A stretch of DNA of 64,000 nucleotides from Marsupella aquatica (taxonomy: Eukaryota; Marchantiophyta). The notes under the pieces were generated by a model, which was not told the origin of the DNA, did not search any database, and saw only the letters and a program-made list of their open reading frames with translations. The position numbers and the translations under genes are program-made. The stretch is from the NCBI GenBank assembly GCA_973895155.1, contig OZ316898.1:10664001-10728000 (forward strand), written 5' to 3'. Shown piece after piece: positions 11,133-24,162 of the stretch. How positions within the stretch are numbered: the stretch's first letter is position 1; each line of letters opens with the position of its first letter.

Positions 11133-14100
11133 CATAAGAGGACCAAGTGATTCATTTGACTCTAAACCTGTGCGCTTTGTGAGTTTTGAAAAATTATTTG
11201 TGAAAGAGTTTTCAGAATCACCTACGCTCCCTTGCAGATGTGAGTATTAACATATAATTGGTGCGAGTGGGAATTTGGTGTTACTCACAGTAAGAGGGGA
11301 ATCAGGCTTTTAAACACTAGTTCAATTATGCTTGGCCCAGGGATTTCCTGTACGTGTAACCTAGGGCACCCACCTTCTTTCCATTGGGCAAAACAATTGT
11401 TTCAAATGCATAAAATTAAATTGTAATAGCACTAACTCAGGAGTGTAGCCGACAATTTGCTTAGCCAAAATTAGTTCAAGTGACAGTAATTGCACTGAAT
11501 AGTGTGAATACCCGCAAGGTTTGAAGCAATAGGGGGTCTCAAACCTCAAAACGTTTATGTACCCTAAGTACTACGTTATGGTTGTGGACAGAAAGTCTAG
11601 GACTTCCTAATTCATAATCCAATACTTTTGGACATTAAAAATGATCATATGCCATGACTGTAAGTCAGTGTAGAGGATCATGCAAAAAACTAAAAAGTTA
11701 CTGCCATATCTTTTTTGGCCAAAAAACATCATTCATCCTGAACAACGAAGGTTTGAGGGGCCCTAATCTCTTTTCTATTTAGTGTAAATTCTTTATTGCC
11801 AAAAGCCATCCTCTAGTTACTGCAATCTCTCTGGCAAATTTCATTGTCACAAATAGACACATCATGTTTGACAAAGCATAGAGTCTTTTAATTCATTCCA
11901 AGAGAAAACTTAAGAAATTTTGAGACTTGTAAGAAGGTACAGTCTTCTTTTGTCATCAATTTTTAGAATATTCTAACCTATCAGGGGTACTTAAAAAAAT
12001 TCTTACATTTTAGGAGATCCAAGGCGCAAAAATGTTGCAGGTGATGGAGAGGCCTCCATCATTCTAATGATGCCCCTAATCCATTTTTTTATTGCCAAAA
12101 GCTATCACCCGTAATAGTGAAGCTTTGAGATGCCCTAGTGTCTAGTCTAGGCAAAGTGTACTCTATTTCTCATTGCAATGGTAGCTACTCCGATCATAAC
12201 CTAAAGTGGACTCTTCTCGCAACAGCAGTGGCTGATCATAACTTCAAGTCTTGGGGGTTTCACTTCTGCATACATGGCACATCACGTGCAATGAAGAATA
12301 TAGTCATTTTATTAGTTTTTGAAGGGAAGAATTTAAAATTTACATGGAAAAACTTTCACGCCGTTTCAATCAAATTGTAGGACTTGTAAGAAAAGACAGG
12401 GTTTAAAAAACCAATGTCTCCTAGAATATTCCAGATAATTAACAGGGGTAAAAATTCCCCAAAAATCTTTTTTCTTGAGTTGTAGGGTGTATGAGGCCTA
12501 AAAATGTCGTAGATGATGGGGTCACCATATAGTGAGAACCCCAAGCCTGAACTGAATTGTAGCAAGTGACAGAAGTGCACATTGCATAGCAACCAAATGA
12601 TGGTTTATTTGTTCAAAGCTAGAGTCCCCTTTAAAAAGATGAATTGCATTCAATCAAAGATGAGATTGCTGCCATAAGGAACACTTGCACCTGCATTTGC
12701 ATTTCAGAGATTTAAGAGGGGTTATTTAGTGTCATCTCAAATGTTAGGGATAGTTGGTGAATTTTTGGTAACTTGTGGAGGTAGTATGCTTATTTTCTTG
12801 CAAAAAAATCACTGAGCCTCTCTTTGGTTCTTATAGTTGTTGTGGCTGCTGGCCTTGATTCAGTCCTCTCCTGTACTGTGGTGGGCTTGAGGCATAATAA
12901 TACTGTAATGGAAGAGAATCTGAAGATATTTAGCAGCAAAAAACATTGTCACTGCGGGTGAACTATAAGCATTCTTATGATATCCATCCCCAACATTTGC
13001 TCAGATAGGATTCATAAGCTTGGATGGGATGTATGAAAACTTTAAGCTTGAATGACCTGATATATTTTATAAAAGCCAAAATATTCTATGTTTTGTGTTA
13101 TTAAACACTTTTTTAAATATAAATTTGTAAAATTTAATTAAAATAGTATCAAAATACCTATTTGGAAAGCCACTCTGAGTATTCATCCCAACAATGGTAG
13201 CACAACCAGTGATTTGGGTAAGCTAGAGCCAGCCTTGACCTGAATTACTAAGTAGTTAGGTGAGTAGACAGGGTAGTTGTGTTGCTTTGCCTGCCCACGG
13301 GCAATTTGACAGGAGTGCTCAGTGTACTGGACTACTCATGTCACTAGCACTAGTATGCCGCCTATCAGGGAGGATGGGAATGTTTGCCCCTTCTACTGGA
13401 TCAGGTTTTGGTTTCATTTCATTTCATGTTAGTGTTTTGGTGTTTGACCTCGATCCACTCTTGGCTTAGGTTGTTTTTTGGTGATCTTGGACTCCCTGAG
13501 GTATTTGGTGTTGTGGCACTTGGTTGACATGTGCCTCAGCCCATTTAGGTTTGTTTTCTCTTTTCTTGGCTGGTCTTTACCTAGCCACAATTATAAAAAG
13601 TAAACAAAACATACCTGGTTTGGATCATAGGCGGGCAGGATCCCCACAGCCTTAAACCACAAATCGTACTACAAGTACTCCGGGTGACCCGGAGTAGACA
13701 TAACAAAAATGCGACATTCGCATTTGCGGACGGGCACCCATCGCCAGCCCTTCGATCAAAGCTTGCAGAAATCTTATCCGTCCACCAAATGACCCGATCC
13801 ACGGTTCAAATTCAAGATCTACGTATACAAAAAAACCAGGATTAAAAATGATAAAAAATAAGAAAGAAAATTGTGAAACACAAATGCAGTGTTCTGATTG
13901 GCAGAGCCACAAATTCAAATTTGAAAATTTTGGGGCAGGTCGGGCAGGGGACATCTGGCCTGCGGAAAATGCCTGTCGCAGGGCTCCTTTGCGGGTGCGG
14001 CCAGGCGCCCATTTGGTCGGGCAGCACAGGCCTTTGTTGTGTGGGACATGCGGCCAAAGAGGGCCCCGGCCCTGCCCTTGTGGGCCTGAGCGGCCTTCAT

Positions 14101-14619
14101 TAGTTTAGATATAGTTTTCGTTTTGTTCTTTTCGAAGATTTCCCCTAGCGTGTAGGTTCAAACTCCTGCCTGTGTACTTGAGGTCTCAGGTTCAAAACTT
14201 GCAAGTGTCCTGTGTGTGACTTAGACCTTTTTGGCAGCTGCAGTGTGCGCTGCCCTATGTGGGTAGCGGAAAAAATTCTGCAACGTGAGTTAGTGCGGCG
14301 GCTGGTTAGGGAACGTGTTAGGGTTACTAAAAAAAATGCTTTGGACGACCAGGATCTAAGGGGATGTAGCCAATGGGGAAGAGGGGTAGAGGGCTGGCAG
14401 GGGGCAAAGAGCCTGTGTGCTTGCATTCAGTCCTCGTTGTCCTCCCCAATTTTTTATTCTCTCCTCTTACTACCTTTCTACTTGTGTTCAACTTGAGGTT
14501 TTTTGGTGCAACTTTGTAGTCGCTTGCCGGGTTGGACTTGGCATCCGGTCTCCGTTCTCCGTTTAGAGCTTATAGGTTTTTTTTAGTGTAGGTTTTAGGA
14601 TAGGCTAGTATGAGTATGC
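11133..14619. other. Non-coding, decayed repeats
   Basis: No gene is supported. A perfect 10-bp-arm palindrome TACTCCGGGTGACCCGGAGT(A) occupies 13676-13696. The stretch 13600-14120 is GC-rich and repeat-like. At 14150-14210 two GGTTCAAA-type boxes resemble tRNA B-boxes, but I could not assemble a tRNA or SINE head. Confidence 0.35.
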
Positions 14620-15152
14620 CGGGTCACCCCCCCCTCTTCCGGATGGGAGGCGGAAACGCCCCCCACAGGGTGGTGGTCCACCAAGGCAGCGATATCAGAG
14701 TGATGACATCGATTACAAGAAGAGGCAGAGACCGGATGCCAAGCCCGAAATCCGGGTCCCACTTGACCGGTGGGATGAGTGGGAGGACCTTAGAGCTCTA
14801 CTTGGACAGGATACGACCCACTCTACTGTGGTCACATAGTTACTTGATCGTGCATGGCCTATAGTTCAGGAGCTTCGGGTATGGCGAGCAGCTGAGGCCG
14901 CTCCAATTCCACCCGAGGCTATGCCTTCGCCCACAAGTGGTCAGCACATGGGTCAGGCTTCACAGTCATCACTTCAGGTGGGAACCTCCTTTCATTTACT
15001 CAATATTTGCCCATTTTAGCAATTCATTTTGGCCCTTTGTATAAACCCATTGATTTAGGCTTATCCTGTACTATGCTTCTTATTTGAAACATAAATAATA
15101 AATCACATTTGAAGGAAAATGAAAGTCTCCCATTGTACCAAGAAGCATAATT

Positions 15153-15590
15153 ATTTATATTTGAATATATAAACCCTTCATTGAAGCTCGTGCTGTATTG
15201 TAATTTCCATTTGAAACAACTATGTAGTAAACCTGATTAGGTCAGATATTAGGGTACTCAAGGGTCATAATAAACAAGCACATGTATTTATATTTGAATA
15301 TATAAACCCTTCATTGAAGCTCGTGCTGTATTGTAATTTCCATTTGAAACAACTATGTAGTAAACCTGATTAGGTCAGGTATCCTACTCGGTATCCTAGT
15401 ACTCAAGGGTCATAATAAACAAGTACATCTATTTATATTTGAATATATAAACCCTTCATTGAAGCTCGTGAATTTGTAATTTCCATTTGAAACAAATATG
15501 TAGTAACCCTGATTAGGTCAGCTATTAGGGTACTCAAGGGTCATAATAAACAAGCACATTATTTATATTTGTATGTTCCTTGGGTTCAAG
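15153..15590. repeat. Tandem array, unit about 134-144 bp, 3.3 copies
   Basis: The unit starting ATTTATATTTGAATATATAA and containing CCCTTCATTGAAGCTCGTG...GATTAGGTCAG begins near 15153, 15287 and 15431, with a partial copy from 15561. It lies in the first intron of the Kolobok-like gene. Copies differ by small indels. Confidence 0.9.
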
Positions 15591-16241
15591 CTTATGCATA
15601 TACTGTGATTTCCATTTGGGTCATGCCTTGGGGGTCAGGTTTGTGTTTATTGAAGAAAATTGGCATCAATAACCCTCCACCAATATGGTCAATAATTATT
15701 GGTCAAACTCTACCTTAGGATTTGTTGTAACCATATTTGGGGAGTATTTATTTTTGTGTAATCCCAACATTGTCTTCCAGGATGCACTACTCGAAGAGGA
15801 TGTTGTCTTAGATGAGAATATTGCAGAGCAATATGGATCAGATGCAAAAGATGAAGCCATGTATCGGGATGATGATCCAGATGTTGTTGCAGCTTTAGGA
15901 GCTGACCACATTGGGGATGGGGATACCTTCCAGGTTTGAGCTCTTTCACATTATCCAAGGCTTCCCATTACAATTTTGCAATTGTTGAGACACAATCTCT
16001 AATTCATATCCGTGACATTTTTTACAGGAATTGTTCATCGTCCCTGACTCCCAGACGTCTCGACCTTCTCCAGATGTAGACCCTCAGCCATCTCCAGAGG
16101 CCAATGATCAGCCATCCCGGAATGCAGACTCTCAGGCATCTCGCGCACCTGACTCTCAGCCGTTATGACCTCCCGACGCACTCCCAACTCGTAGAACGAG
16201 CCCTCGTGTACCAGCCAAGGTAGCATTTTTTGATCGCAACT

Positions 16242-16672
16242 TGTTGGGTACTTTTGTTGACAGGCTACTACCCCGGTGTCATATACATGCATGTCCTCGG
16301 ATCCCAAGAGTTGAGCGAGTGTTTGAGTTGCATCAGTTGTGGTCTATTCATATTTTTCGTGACATATAGTATCGTAGCCATAGTGTATCGAAAACATACA
16401 AGTCACCGGCAAGGCATATGTGCAAGCTGCTAGCAACCAACATGCATAGAAAAAGTCCAATCACATTCACAAGTGCCAAGAAAAAGTAAATGAAGTGGTA
16501 TGTATGTAGTGGAGGTGTAAACCTCTGTATATATAAAAGGCGTAAGAGAAACAATTGTACTGAAATCAAATCAAAAACCGGCAGGATGCCAATATCGGCC
16601 GGGAGCATCTAATGAATCACTGTGTGAATCCCGTGTACGGAACCGACGAGCACTGTCTGAGCTCTGTCAACA
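16242..16672 (+). mobile_element. Probable solo LTR inside the Kolobok-like gene
   Basis: A 431-bp block starts TGTTGGGTACTTTTG and ends CTGTCAACA, giving TGTTG/CAACA inverted termini like the Copia LTRs elsewhere here. It contains a TATA box (TATATATAAAAG near 16530). It sits in what would be an intron, between exons at 16219 and about 16850. Flanking 5-mers (CAACT and GTGAT) do not match, and no tRNA-Met primer site follows, so the call is structural and tentative. Confidence 0.4.
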
Positions 16673-18675
16673 GTGATTCAAGAAGAACTGAAAAACCCAC
16701 AAACAAATACATGCCCTAAGTAAACAAAGTCCTGGCGTCACACTAACAAGCGCGTTTGCTTCAAGAACGCCTGGCATTTGCTATAAGAACATGTCGCTAA
16801 CTCAAGTCATACACTAGCCCTAACTACATACCTAGCGGGCATGCGAGGGACATGCCGATGTGCATAAGAGGCACTGTCCCTTGGCATGACATATTGGTTG
16901 TGGAGAGGATGGACATGGCTGGACTTTTGTTACGGGTGACAATGAGCCTGGGAGGAGTTCGCCTATGATTACCCTTCAGTTGTATCATTCCACCCTTTGT
17001 GCTGGCCTCACCTATACCTCCTTGGCTGCTGTTGCCGCGCATCTTGGATTACATGTCCCCACTGCAGTTCATTGGCATGACTTTCAGAGTGGTCGTGGTC
17101 GTCCTCGGGGTGGATGGATAGCAACTGTGAGACAGTAATGGGAAAAAAACAAAAAGGCATATGTGGCAGCAATTGAGGGATACTATTCAGCAGAGGCGAG
17201 CGACTGAGACTAGTAAGTAATTTATTTTACCCTCTTTCACTTTTTCTAGTTACTCAAGGGTCAAAGCCTTATTGGGTCATGATGACTTTTGATTCTAATA
17301 GTTTGTATATGCATTGGTTATGATAGACCCTGGGTTAGTAGTGTATTTGGATACTCGATGGGATTCTTCTCGGAGCGGTTATCATGGTACCACCTCTATT
17401 TTGAGCATGGAAGATAATAGGGTAATTGAGATGGTCACAATTACTAGAAGAGAGGAGAGAAATGCTTGGCACATAGAGGACAAGGGTACTCAGAGGGCAT
17501 CGGATAATCTGATAGAGGCTGGCACTTCTATCATAGAGGTTATCCATGATGACAAAGCCACTATTGATAATATTGTGGAGGACATGGAAATTAGGAACCA
17601 GAAGGACTTGTGACACAAGGCCAAAAACCTTGTCAAGAAGTTTGTGGAAAAGATGGTGAGCGCCACATATACTGTGACTATTGACATTGATACTGTCGAT
17701 CTTGTTCTGAGTTGCAAGCAGTAACCGCTAAGAGATTACAGGATTGGCTCAAGGCATGGGGAGTGAGAGGGTATTCAACCCTTAGGAAGGAAGCACTTGT
17801 TCACAAAGTTGGCGACATGCATGGATTGCCTCTAGGTGAACTAGTACATATTCCGACACGTGGTCTCAAGTACCCAGAGTTGTCTCAGCACAACATTGCC
17901 ACAAAGTTCAAGACCTGGTTTTATGTATGTTGTCGATGATGTAAGAGCAGGTATTTATAGTGTTCATGTTTGGTGAATTTTCAATTTGATATAATGTGTA
18001 AATACTAATGTTGGTTTGGTTTGGGTTTATTTTATCCTAATTGACTATAGAATGTTCAATATGCAGTGGGGGGGACACTACATCTCTGGCCTTCGAGTTG
18101 AGCAACTGTGGTGATCATTGGGCCGGGGATCATAGCTTATGTGCAAGATTATATGACAGACCTTGTCAGCATCTTGAGGAACCAGGAGCTATCCAGCTTG
18201 ACCATTACTATGCAAGAGGTAAGTAATTTTGTGACCTCCTTTTGTGACTTATGTCACATGTTAGCATGATTGAACTTCCATGCATGACTTTTTTATTGAA
18301 TTTTTGTACTTTGTGCATGTAGGTGGGGAGACTCACAAGGCTATGCAAAAGTTCATGAAAAAATACATTACTCCCGCGAAGATGAGGTTTTATACCATGG
18401 CCCGGGAGAATTTCATGTCAGAGACCTACCATTCCGTCATGGGCAAGTATGCCATCAAGCGTATTCATTTTTCGGCAAGCCATGAGGCCCGTTTGTGTTG
18501 TGCTGCCATGGATTGGAACGAGAATATAAGAAGACATGTTTGGAAGGTATATGATCGCACACCTGTGAATACAACTGTCAGAGAGCGTCCTCCTCGAACA
18601 CGAGTATTGGTGGACCGCACCACTAGTTGGAAGGACACAACAAGTGAACGCATTTATGGTGTGACAAGTCCATGA

Positions 18676-19190
18676 GGTAAGACACTCCTCCATAAATATG
18701 ATTGCAATCATAAAATGTAATGATAGGGTATGTTTGAGGTAATTCTAATTACAAATTGTTTTTTTGCATGATGATTTCATGTCATCCTAGATGCTCAGCA
18801 TTACCACCCAAGTACTGTCTCTCTATAAGGTCAGCCTACATATGGAGTAACACCTCCATATATGACCTCAGCTAACATACCTCATGTGAGTGAAAATTGT
18901 GACTTGTTCTTTTTGGAAACAATTCATTGTAGTGTGAAAATTTGTCATTTTGTGTACCTCAATGCTAATTTTATTGTTTACCATTGCAGGGATGATTTCC
19001 TTGAGGAGGGCTGATACCTGGCACCACTTGTATTTCAGCCTTTTTGCATGGATAGTGTTAGCAATCCGGACTTGGGGGGTACCCTATTACTATCAACTTG
19101 GAATGCTATGCCAAAATTTCAAACTTTTATAAATTATGTTTTTTGTCAATTTTTTTCATACCATGCCCAAACAGTCCAAGTTATAAGACT
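18676..19190. other. 3' flank of the Kolobok-like gene, no feature
   Basis: No protein or repeat structure recognised. Short T-rich stretches only. Confidence 0.3.
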
Positions 19191-19576
19191 GAGAAAAGTT
19201 TAGAAGTGGAGCACCAAGCGAGGGAATGAGTAAAGTTTGTGGTTATTGAATGACATATGGCATTTCTGGGCAGCTTTGAGAGGTAGTAATCATCTGGGTC
19301 CCTTTGCCAACCTAGTGATGGAATGAGAAAAGTTTAGAAGTGGAGCACCAAAGTGAGGGAATGAGTAAAGTTTGTGGTTGACATATGGCATTTCTGGGCA
19401 GATTTGAGAGGTAGTAATCATTTGGGTCCCTTTGCCAACCTTGTGATGGAATGAGAAAAGTTTAGAAGTGGAGCACCAAAGTGAGGGAATGAGTAAAGTT
19501 TGTGGTTGACATATGGCATTTCTGGGCCGCTTTGAGAGGTAGTGATCATTTGGGTCCCTTTGCCAACCTTGTCTCA
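19191..19576. repeat. Tandem array, unit about 125-136 bp, 3 copies
   Basis: Units beginning GAGAAAAGTTTAGAAGTGGA start at about 19191, 19327 and 19452. Each contains CATATGGCATTTCTGGGC and GGTCCCTTTGCCAACC. The units are nearly identical, so this is a recent local amplification. The minus-strand 130-codon frame across it is a by-product. Confidence 0.9.
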
Positions 19577-22123
19577 TTTTGGTTTTCATTGAATATGTTA
19601 ACATCTGAAGGGAATTGATCTTTTCATGCTGCCAAACAAAAGCAAGAGTTGTCTCCCTGTAACAGGTGCAATTGTGATGCACAATATTTCAAACAAGAGT
19701 TCTCCTCTTGGAAAAATTGCAATTGTGGTACTCTAACCCATGTCTAACCCATGGCCATGTCACTAGAAGAATCCGAGGTGAACTGAGACCGCAATATGTG
19801 ACTCATTTTGGCTCATGTGACTTCATTGTGACTCAACGTGACGTGACCCACGCTGTGACCCTTGGAGTTGGAAAAGTTGAGACCAAAAAATGGAAGTCAC
19901 TATTGATACTAGGCTTTGCAACTTGCTTGATACCCATTTGTGACTGATCTGTGACTTTATTGTGGAGTCTAGCCTTGTTTCTAAGTGACTGCAATATGAC
20001 TTTAACGAGTCACATGGTAACTCATATACATGACTTGCTCGCATTCAACAACGACTAGCGTGTGACCATTTAGTGTCACAGGAGAGACCAATGGAGACCC
20101 TGGCCCGGGTCACACAACAGAACCATTTGGGACTCTATATACTCATGTTTATAACTAATAAGGTTCACATGCAAGTTGTAACCATGACTAATGAACACAG
20201 AGGGACAGTTCATAAGGAGAGAGAGCACTCCACATTACAATACATGTACTCCCAAGGGGAATTGAACCCCTTTTGCTGCCAACCAGCAGGTGTAATGCAG
20301 TAGATTAGTTGGAAATGATGGAAAATTTATAAATTTTGAACTTTTTGTAACTCAAAGGTGTAATATAGCTACCTTTTGTAGCAATTTAGATCAACTGAAC
20401 ACTTTACCTGATGTTATGCTTCATCGGAGGCTATTGCCTCTATTGGACAAGGATCGCCATATAAATCCTTGCTCTTTGCATGCTACCAAGAAAGAAGACT
20501 GGACATCATTGGAGAAGCAATGCAGACTAGAAGATTCAAGAACCGGACTCCAAAGCACTTCATCAAAAATGAGCTCTGTGTGCAATTACCACGATCAGCC
20601 GATCTCTGATATTTTAGTTAAATAGTTCTCATGGTCAGAAAAGTTTCATACTTTTTCAGGAGGTAGTCATTACGCAGTAGAATCATCCCTGAAAGTTTCA
20701 GCTCAAGCCGACTTATAGCTAGGAAGTTAAAAATGTTTGAATCTGCTAAGTTTTTGCTGCACCGCGATTACGTCTTTACGAGTTTACGCTTTTACGTGTA
20801 TACGCGTTTATGCCTTCAACACTTAGAATTTTTTTTCCGATTTTCTGTAGTTCTTTATTTCCGGTACTTTTTGGTATTTTATTGAAGTACCTAAACACCT
20901 CAGAAAAGTCTGAGATTTTACCAGCATGAAGACTATACCTAAGAGAATACTCTGGGAACCTTTCATCTCAAACTGATATTTGATTTAGAAACTAAAATGA
21001 GGACAAAGCCACTATTCATTAGTTTTACCGTAATGTCACTTTTACATTAGTTCACATTTGCAATACCTTTTGGTTAGTTTTATATACTAGGAACCCTCAT
21101 GTGACCCTTAGGTACTACTGTAGCACACCTTTGTTATTTTTACTTTAGTTTAAGAACCCTTGAGGCATGAAAGGGCATGTCCTTTCATTTTCTCTCTCCT
21201 TGGGTTTCTACCAGCCTATATAAAGTAGAATTTATGTCATTTGAAATGTGAAAGAATTATGTAAGCACTATGTTGCAAATTTGTAGCATGACAAGGCTTC
21301 ACTTTGTAGAGAGAAACTCTATATTTGCATGAGTGATTAATACAAAGGAATTCTTCCCCCTTCCTTGTGTTTGAATGTTGGAGATCAAACCAGAGAAGTA
21401 AAACCTTGTGAAATGGTGAAATCTTTTGAATGTATGGAGATAGATTCCTTAATTGGTGAAGGCTATACATTTCTAAGTTCTTGATGCATAAGTTTTTGGC
21501 ATGACATTGCTTTTGCACGGGGTGCAAAGAATGTTATTGACCAATTACCTATGACTTTAGTTTGACGATGATGGTGTTCATTATTCGTGACTCGGAGTAC
21601 CGACTGGATGCTGAAGTGATTGGTTATTAATCCTAACTGAGTACCTTGGAAGGAAAGGTTAAGATATGTTGACGGTATTTTAATAATCATCCTAGTAAAG
21701 TATTTCATTCCAGAAATGTTCTTGCGAATTTTTCACCTTAAATCATCACAAATTAAGTGTTGTTGAGGAGTTACCTTGGTCTATTCCAGACTCCCTCATC
21801 ATACCTCAAGATTTTCTTGTGTTTTGTTAATTTATTCCATTTTGTTAATCGTATTTATAATGTTAAGCAAACATTTAAATCTATGCCTTGCTGAGCATCC
21901 ATAGTAAAAGGCTCACCTTTGTGTTTTCGACACCTTAGTCATTCATAAGTGTTAATTGATAGAAAACCATTCCCAACATGTTCTTCCATGGGAACGAATA
22001 CCGAGTTTTGGGCATTAAATGCTAATTTATGTCCTTAATGCAATACTACAGCAGGAGTTATACTCTGCAAACAGTTTATTAGAAGATCTTGGCGGAAATT
22101 TCAAACAAATGTGAAACATATAT
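19577..22123. other. No gene; periodic TTTACG stretch
   Basis: No conserved protein is visible. At 20766-20812 there is a run of six roughly 10-bp periods of the form (T)TTACG followed by T/C-rich bases (ATTACGTCTTTACGAGTTTACG and onward). The remainder is AT-rich unique-looking DNA. Confidence 0.4.
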
Positions 22124-22285
22124 CACTACTACACTATTGGCCCCTTTTGCGAACCCATACACATCGCAATCAACAAAGGCCCGATAAATAGAATTCCGAC
22201 GCTTGCGAACTAACACGCATCGCTACACCATCCCAAATTGCGAAGTTAAAACCTTCGCACGTAGACCATCGCAACACCATGAAAA
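22124..22285 (+). mobile_element. CACTA transposon left terminus, truncated by an assembly gap
   Basis: Starts CACTACTACACTATTGGCCC followed by CTTTTGCGAA, the same terminal sequence as the element at 31726 (CACTACTACATATCGGCCCC then TTTTGCGAA). The following 130 bp carry the subterminal motifs CATCGCAA, TTGCGAA, CTTCGCAC and ACCATCGCAAC. This is a second CACTA family member of unknown size, because the sequence enters 200 N at 22286. No opposite terminus is seen after the gap. Confidence 0.75.
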
Positions 22286-22485
22286 NNNNNNNNNNNNNNN
22301 NNNNNNNNNNNNNNNNNNNNNNNNNNNNNNNNNNNNNNNNNNNNNNNNNNNNNNNNNNNNNNNNNNNNNNNNNNNNNNNNNNNNNNNNNNNNNNNNNNNN
22401 NNNNNNNNNNNNNNNNNNNNNNNNNNNNNNNNNNNNNNNNNNNNNNNNNNNNNNNNNNNNNNNNNNNNNNNNNNNNNNNNNNNNN
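22286..22485. other. Assembly gap (200 N)
   Basis: Exactly 200 N, the usual size for a scaffold gap of unknown length. The open frames spanning it are artefacts. Confidence 0.99.
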
Positions 22486-23842
22486 CCCAGATATGAATGA
22501 CTAGGATTGTATTTCTCACTTAGAAAAAAAGGAATTGTTGCCCCCAAGTTCTTGTAAAGCCACCCTTAGAACCAGGAGTTCCATCAAAAAACGCTGAAGC
22601 GGACTTACTGCCATATGATTAGCTTACAAAGGATTGAACCAAGGCTGGAGCATGCGCACGAGACTAATCAAAACTTATAGAGCAAAGGAGGTCATGTGGA
22701 TAAGGTGAACTCTTGGCGAATATGAAAAGATGGGTTAGTCCCCCCAGCCTTTTCTTTCCACGAGTATAGCTTTAGATACGGCGGTGTGAATGGAATCCAA
22801 TCCATTCAAAATCCAGCAACTTCTGCAACGGGGCATTTTCTTACTACGAATCAATTCACAAAGGCAGAGCCAATTGGCCAGCATCCAGAATTCGTTGAAA
22901 AGTGTGAGTAAAGAAGAAAGAGAAGATGATACCACAGTTGGCGTAGATCTCTCAGATAAAGCAAGAACCAGAACGGCTGGGCTCTATCCGTGTGTCAGAT
23001 TGTGTCATCTAGAGTTGGTGTATAGCAGCCTTTGCACTGGAAAGACAAGGGCACTGATTGAAATGGGACCTTTTTGGTGGGAGTCACGAGGCTATGGAGA
23101 CAGGAGGGGGGAAAGTAGGGAAACGTTGAGGATATTTGCACAATGTTTTGTTTTTGTATTTGTTGCTGACACCACCAAGGATCCCTGTTGTAGGCTATGG
23201 CAGGCTTGCATGTATAAAAGCAAGCATAAGGCAATTTCATTTATACAACTGAATTATTAAAGAGACTGGGTGGGCAACTTTGCTGGTGCTCTGGCTTTGG
23301 GGTTTTTGATTTGGCGCTCTGTCTATGGGAACTTTTGCACGTTTCTTTTTCTCAAACTTTAGTGCACTTCGTGGTTTTTCTTTTGTAAATATGAATGCTG
23401 TGCGGAGGAGATGCACAGCCCAGATTTGGATAGGAATGGCGGCTCTTTTCTAACCTGCCCCCCAAACTTCCCAAATTTTCTAAGCTGTCCCCAGGACAAA
23501 ATTAATTATCAATCTGTCTTCCATTTTGTGGATGGGTTACCATTTACTGAACCATGGCTAAATTGTTTTTGTTCTCATTGGCTAGGGCTTCCAGCTGCCA
23601 CATGGCAAGGCTCCCCCCCCCACACTTGTTGCTGGCCCAACATTTACTGTCGAGACCTCAGCCAAACTGTTCCAGGCCGGCCGACAAGTGCATCGGAACT
23701 ATACAAAATGAGGGTTGAGAACGAAATGGTTTCAGCTGTTTTGCGGCAGTTTTTCAGCCCAAACGCTACTCCTTTCTGTTGCTAAGGCCTCAACAATAAA
23801 CATCAGACCAGTAGCAAGGAGGAGCGGGAGGTTTTGGGTTAT
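22486..23842. other. No recognised gene; unassigned 156-codon frame
   Basis: Just after the gap, 22537-22567 is a CTTGTAAAG-family inverted-repeat arm (CCCCCAAGTTCTTGTAAAGC). A plus-strand 156-codon frame (22790-23260) has no domain I recognise. I do not call it a gene. Confidence 0.3.
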
Positions 23843-24162
23843 TTGTTGAGCATAGACGACAATCGCAACGGTAAGTACATGACACAAGAGATACGTGGTT
23901 CACCTCCTCGAGGCTACATCCACGTGAACACACAAGAGAACTTTACTGAACTCTAAGTCTGTCGACTATACCAAGTCTCTATAGTGTAAGCTCTCCTCAT
24001 CTCTCAAGTGGTTCCATAACAATGAGCTAAAGTTCCACTTATCCAAGCAAACATCGCTTGGCATATAGTGTGCATCCTAGTTAACCTAACCACATCTTTG
24101 ACTATAGTTAGTCTAACTATGGTTACATGTCGTAACCCTAGACCTTGAGTAAATACCTAACA
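23843..24162 (-). mobile_element. Solo Copia LTR, 320 bp, with 5-bp TSD
   Basis: In minus orientation it runs TGTTAGGTATTTACTC... to ...TCTATGCTCAACA. It has TG...CA ends and shares termini and the internal block (GTGGTTCACCTCCTCGAGGC on the plus strand) with the LTR at 56228-56666. It is flanked by TTATT on both sides (23838-23842 and 24163-24167), a perfect 5-bp target duplication. No internal retrotransposon sequence adjoins it. This is the product expected from LTR-LTR recombination. Confidence 0.85.

Larger units (their letters stand above)
14620..18675 (+). pseudogene. Kolobok-like DDE transposase gene, inactivated
   Basis: Exon-like blocks with clean splice borders can be read: about 14620-14977, 15781-15933, 16028-16219, about 16850-17100, about 17314-17700, and a last block from about 18322 to a stop at 18675. 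Motifs are YLDTRWDSSRSGYHGT (17345-17392), VIHDD (about 17538-17552), GDHWAGDHSLC (about 18110-18145) and ENFMSETYHSV...KRIHF...DWNE (18406-18520). The order 'DxRxDSxG / D / KDLWHK / DDH / SExxHS..KRxHF..DxNE' is the layout I know from Kolobok-type transposases, giving candidate catalytic D, D, E. An upstream block CAGLTYTSLAAVAAHLGL (about 17000-17050) also fits. In-frame stops at 14837 (TAG), 16166 (TGA) and 17611 (TGA, where KDLWHK is expected) kill it. Superfamily placement is inference. Confidence 0.5.

Noticed and set aside
22170-22547. Open frames across the 22286-22485 N block
   Set aside because: Made of N-derived unknown residues; artefacts of the gap.
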